Assembly: GCA_030605095.1 (NCBI GenBank)
Contig: JAUWBJ010000007.1
Span: 1 to 34,003, forward strand
Reading direction: 5' to 3'
Origin: Candidatus Omnitrophota bacterium
Lineage (GTDB): Bacteria; Omnitrophota; Gorgyraeia; JABMRN01; RBG-13-46-9
Length of the DNA: 34,003 bases
Position numbering within the stretch: position 1 is the stretch's first letter
DNA letters: not shown here
Content: more notes on this DNA, generated by a model
The model's database searches: none
Told to the model about the DNA's origin: nothing
The model's input: only the letters and a program-made list of their open reading frames with translations

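Noticed and set aside
5456-34003. Giant frame as an assembly or random open-frame artefact
   Set aside because: Recognisable domains, membrane helices and linkers occur in the same frame from start to end, and the other two forward frames are broken by frequent stops, so random openness is not credible. Assembly joining still needs reads to be excluded.
1-34003. tRNA, rRNA, CRISPR array, insertion sequence or attachment site
   Set aside because: I saw no cloverleaf-like sequence, no regularly spaced repeats and no transposase-like frame. Nearly every base is taken by the three genes.

Overview
The window suggests a Gram-negative-type bacterium, most likely of the Omnitrophota (Candidatus Omnitrophica / OP3) lineage. 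This rests on two things. There is a tandem pair of RND inner-membrane transporters, and next to them one uninterrupted reading frame of 9,516 codons that is still open at the window end. Omnitrophota are known for such giant genes. The lineage is an inference from gene style, not from a marker gene. Everything is on the + strand and coding density is very high. I found no tRNA, rRNA, CRISPR array or insertion sequence.

Region 1 (1-5248) holds the 3' part of one RND transporter gene and a complete second one (1054 aa, GTG start). They are separated by a 109-nt intergenic segment with an 11-bp inverted repeat, an inner 9-bp hairpin and a 12-nt direct repeat. One arm of the large inverted repeat contains the ribosome binding site of the second gene, so translational control by RNA folding is plausible. 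The second transporter carries an extra hydrophobic hairpin of about 37 residues between its second and third membrane helices.

Region 2 (5249-5455) is an AT-rich leader with a good sigma70-type promoter candidate, two weak AT dyads and a clear Shine-Dalgarno site. A perfect 11-bp inverted repeat followed by a T run, which looks like an intrinsic terminator, lies about 65 nt inside the next coding sequence.

Region 3 (5456-34003, running off the end) is a single giant gene for a mosaic protein of about 1 MDa or more. In order it shows: a signal peptide or signal anchor; a Tiki/TraB/ChaN-like domain; a DNA-polymerase-beta-type nucleotidyltransferase-like fold; a membrane helix; a beta-sandwich; a carbohydrate-binding-like module followed by a clan GH-A glycoside hydrolase domain; a CPBP (CAAX-type) membrane protease-like segment; long coiled coils with an mTERF-like tandem repeat; another membrane helix; a long series of beta/coiled-coil units resembling TolC-type outer-membrane efflux proteins; a second carbohydrate-binding plus GH-A module that is a diverged copy of the first; a beta-rich YD-like region of about 1,080 residues; and a C-terminal half with about ten or more membrane helices and charged soluble segments.

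Taken together the window looks like a cell-envelope locus. The RND pair exports substrates. The giant protein could be an envelope-spanning or surface machine that combines glycan hydrolysis, membrane proteolysis and structural spans, perhaps for attacking or attaching to other cells. That role is inference from domain content. The domain assignments come from motifs read by eye and have not been tested by profile searches.
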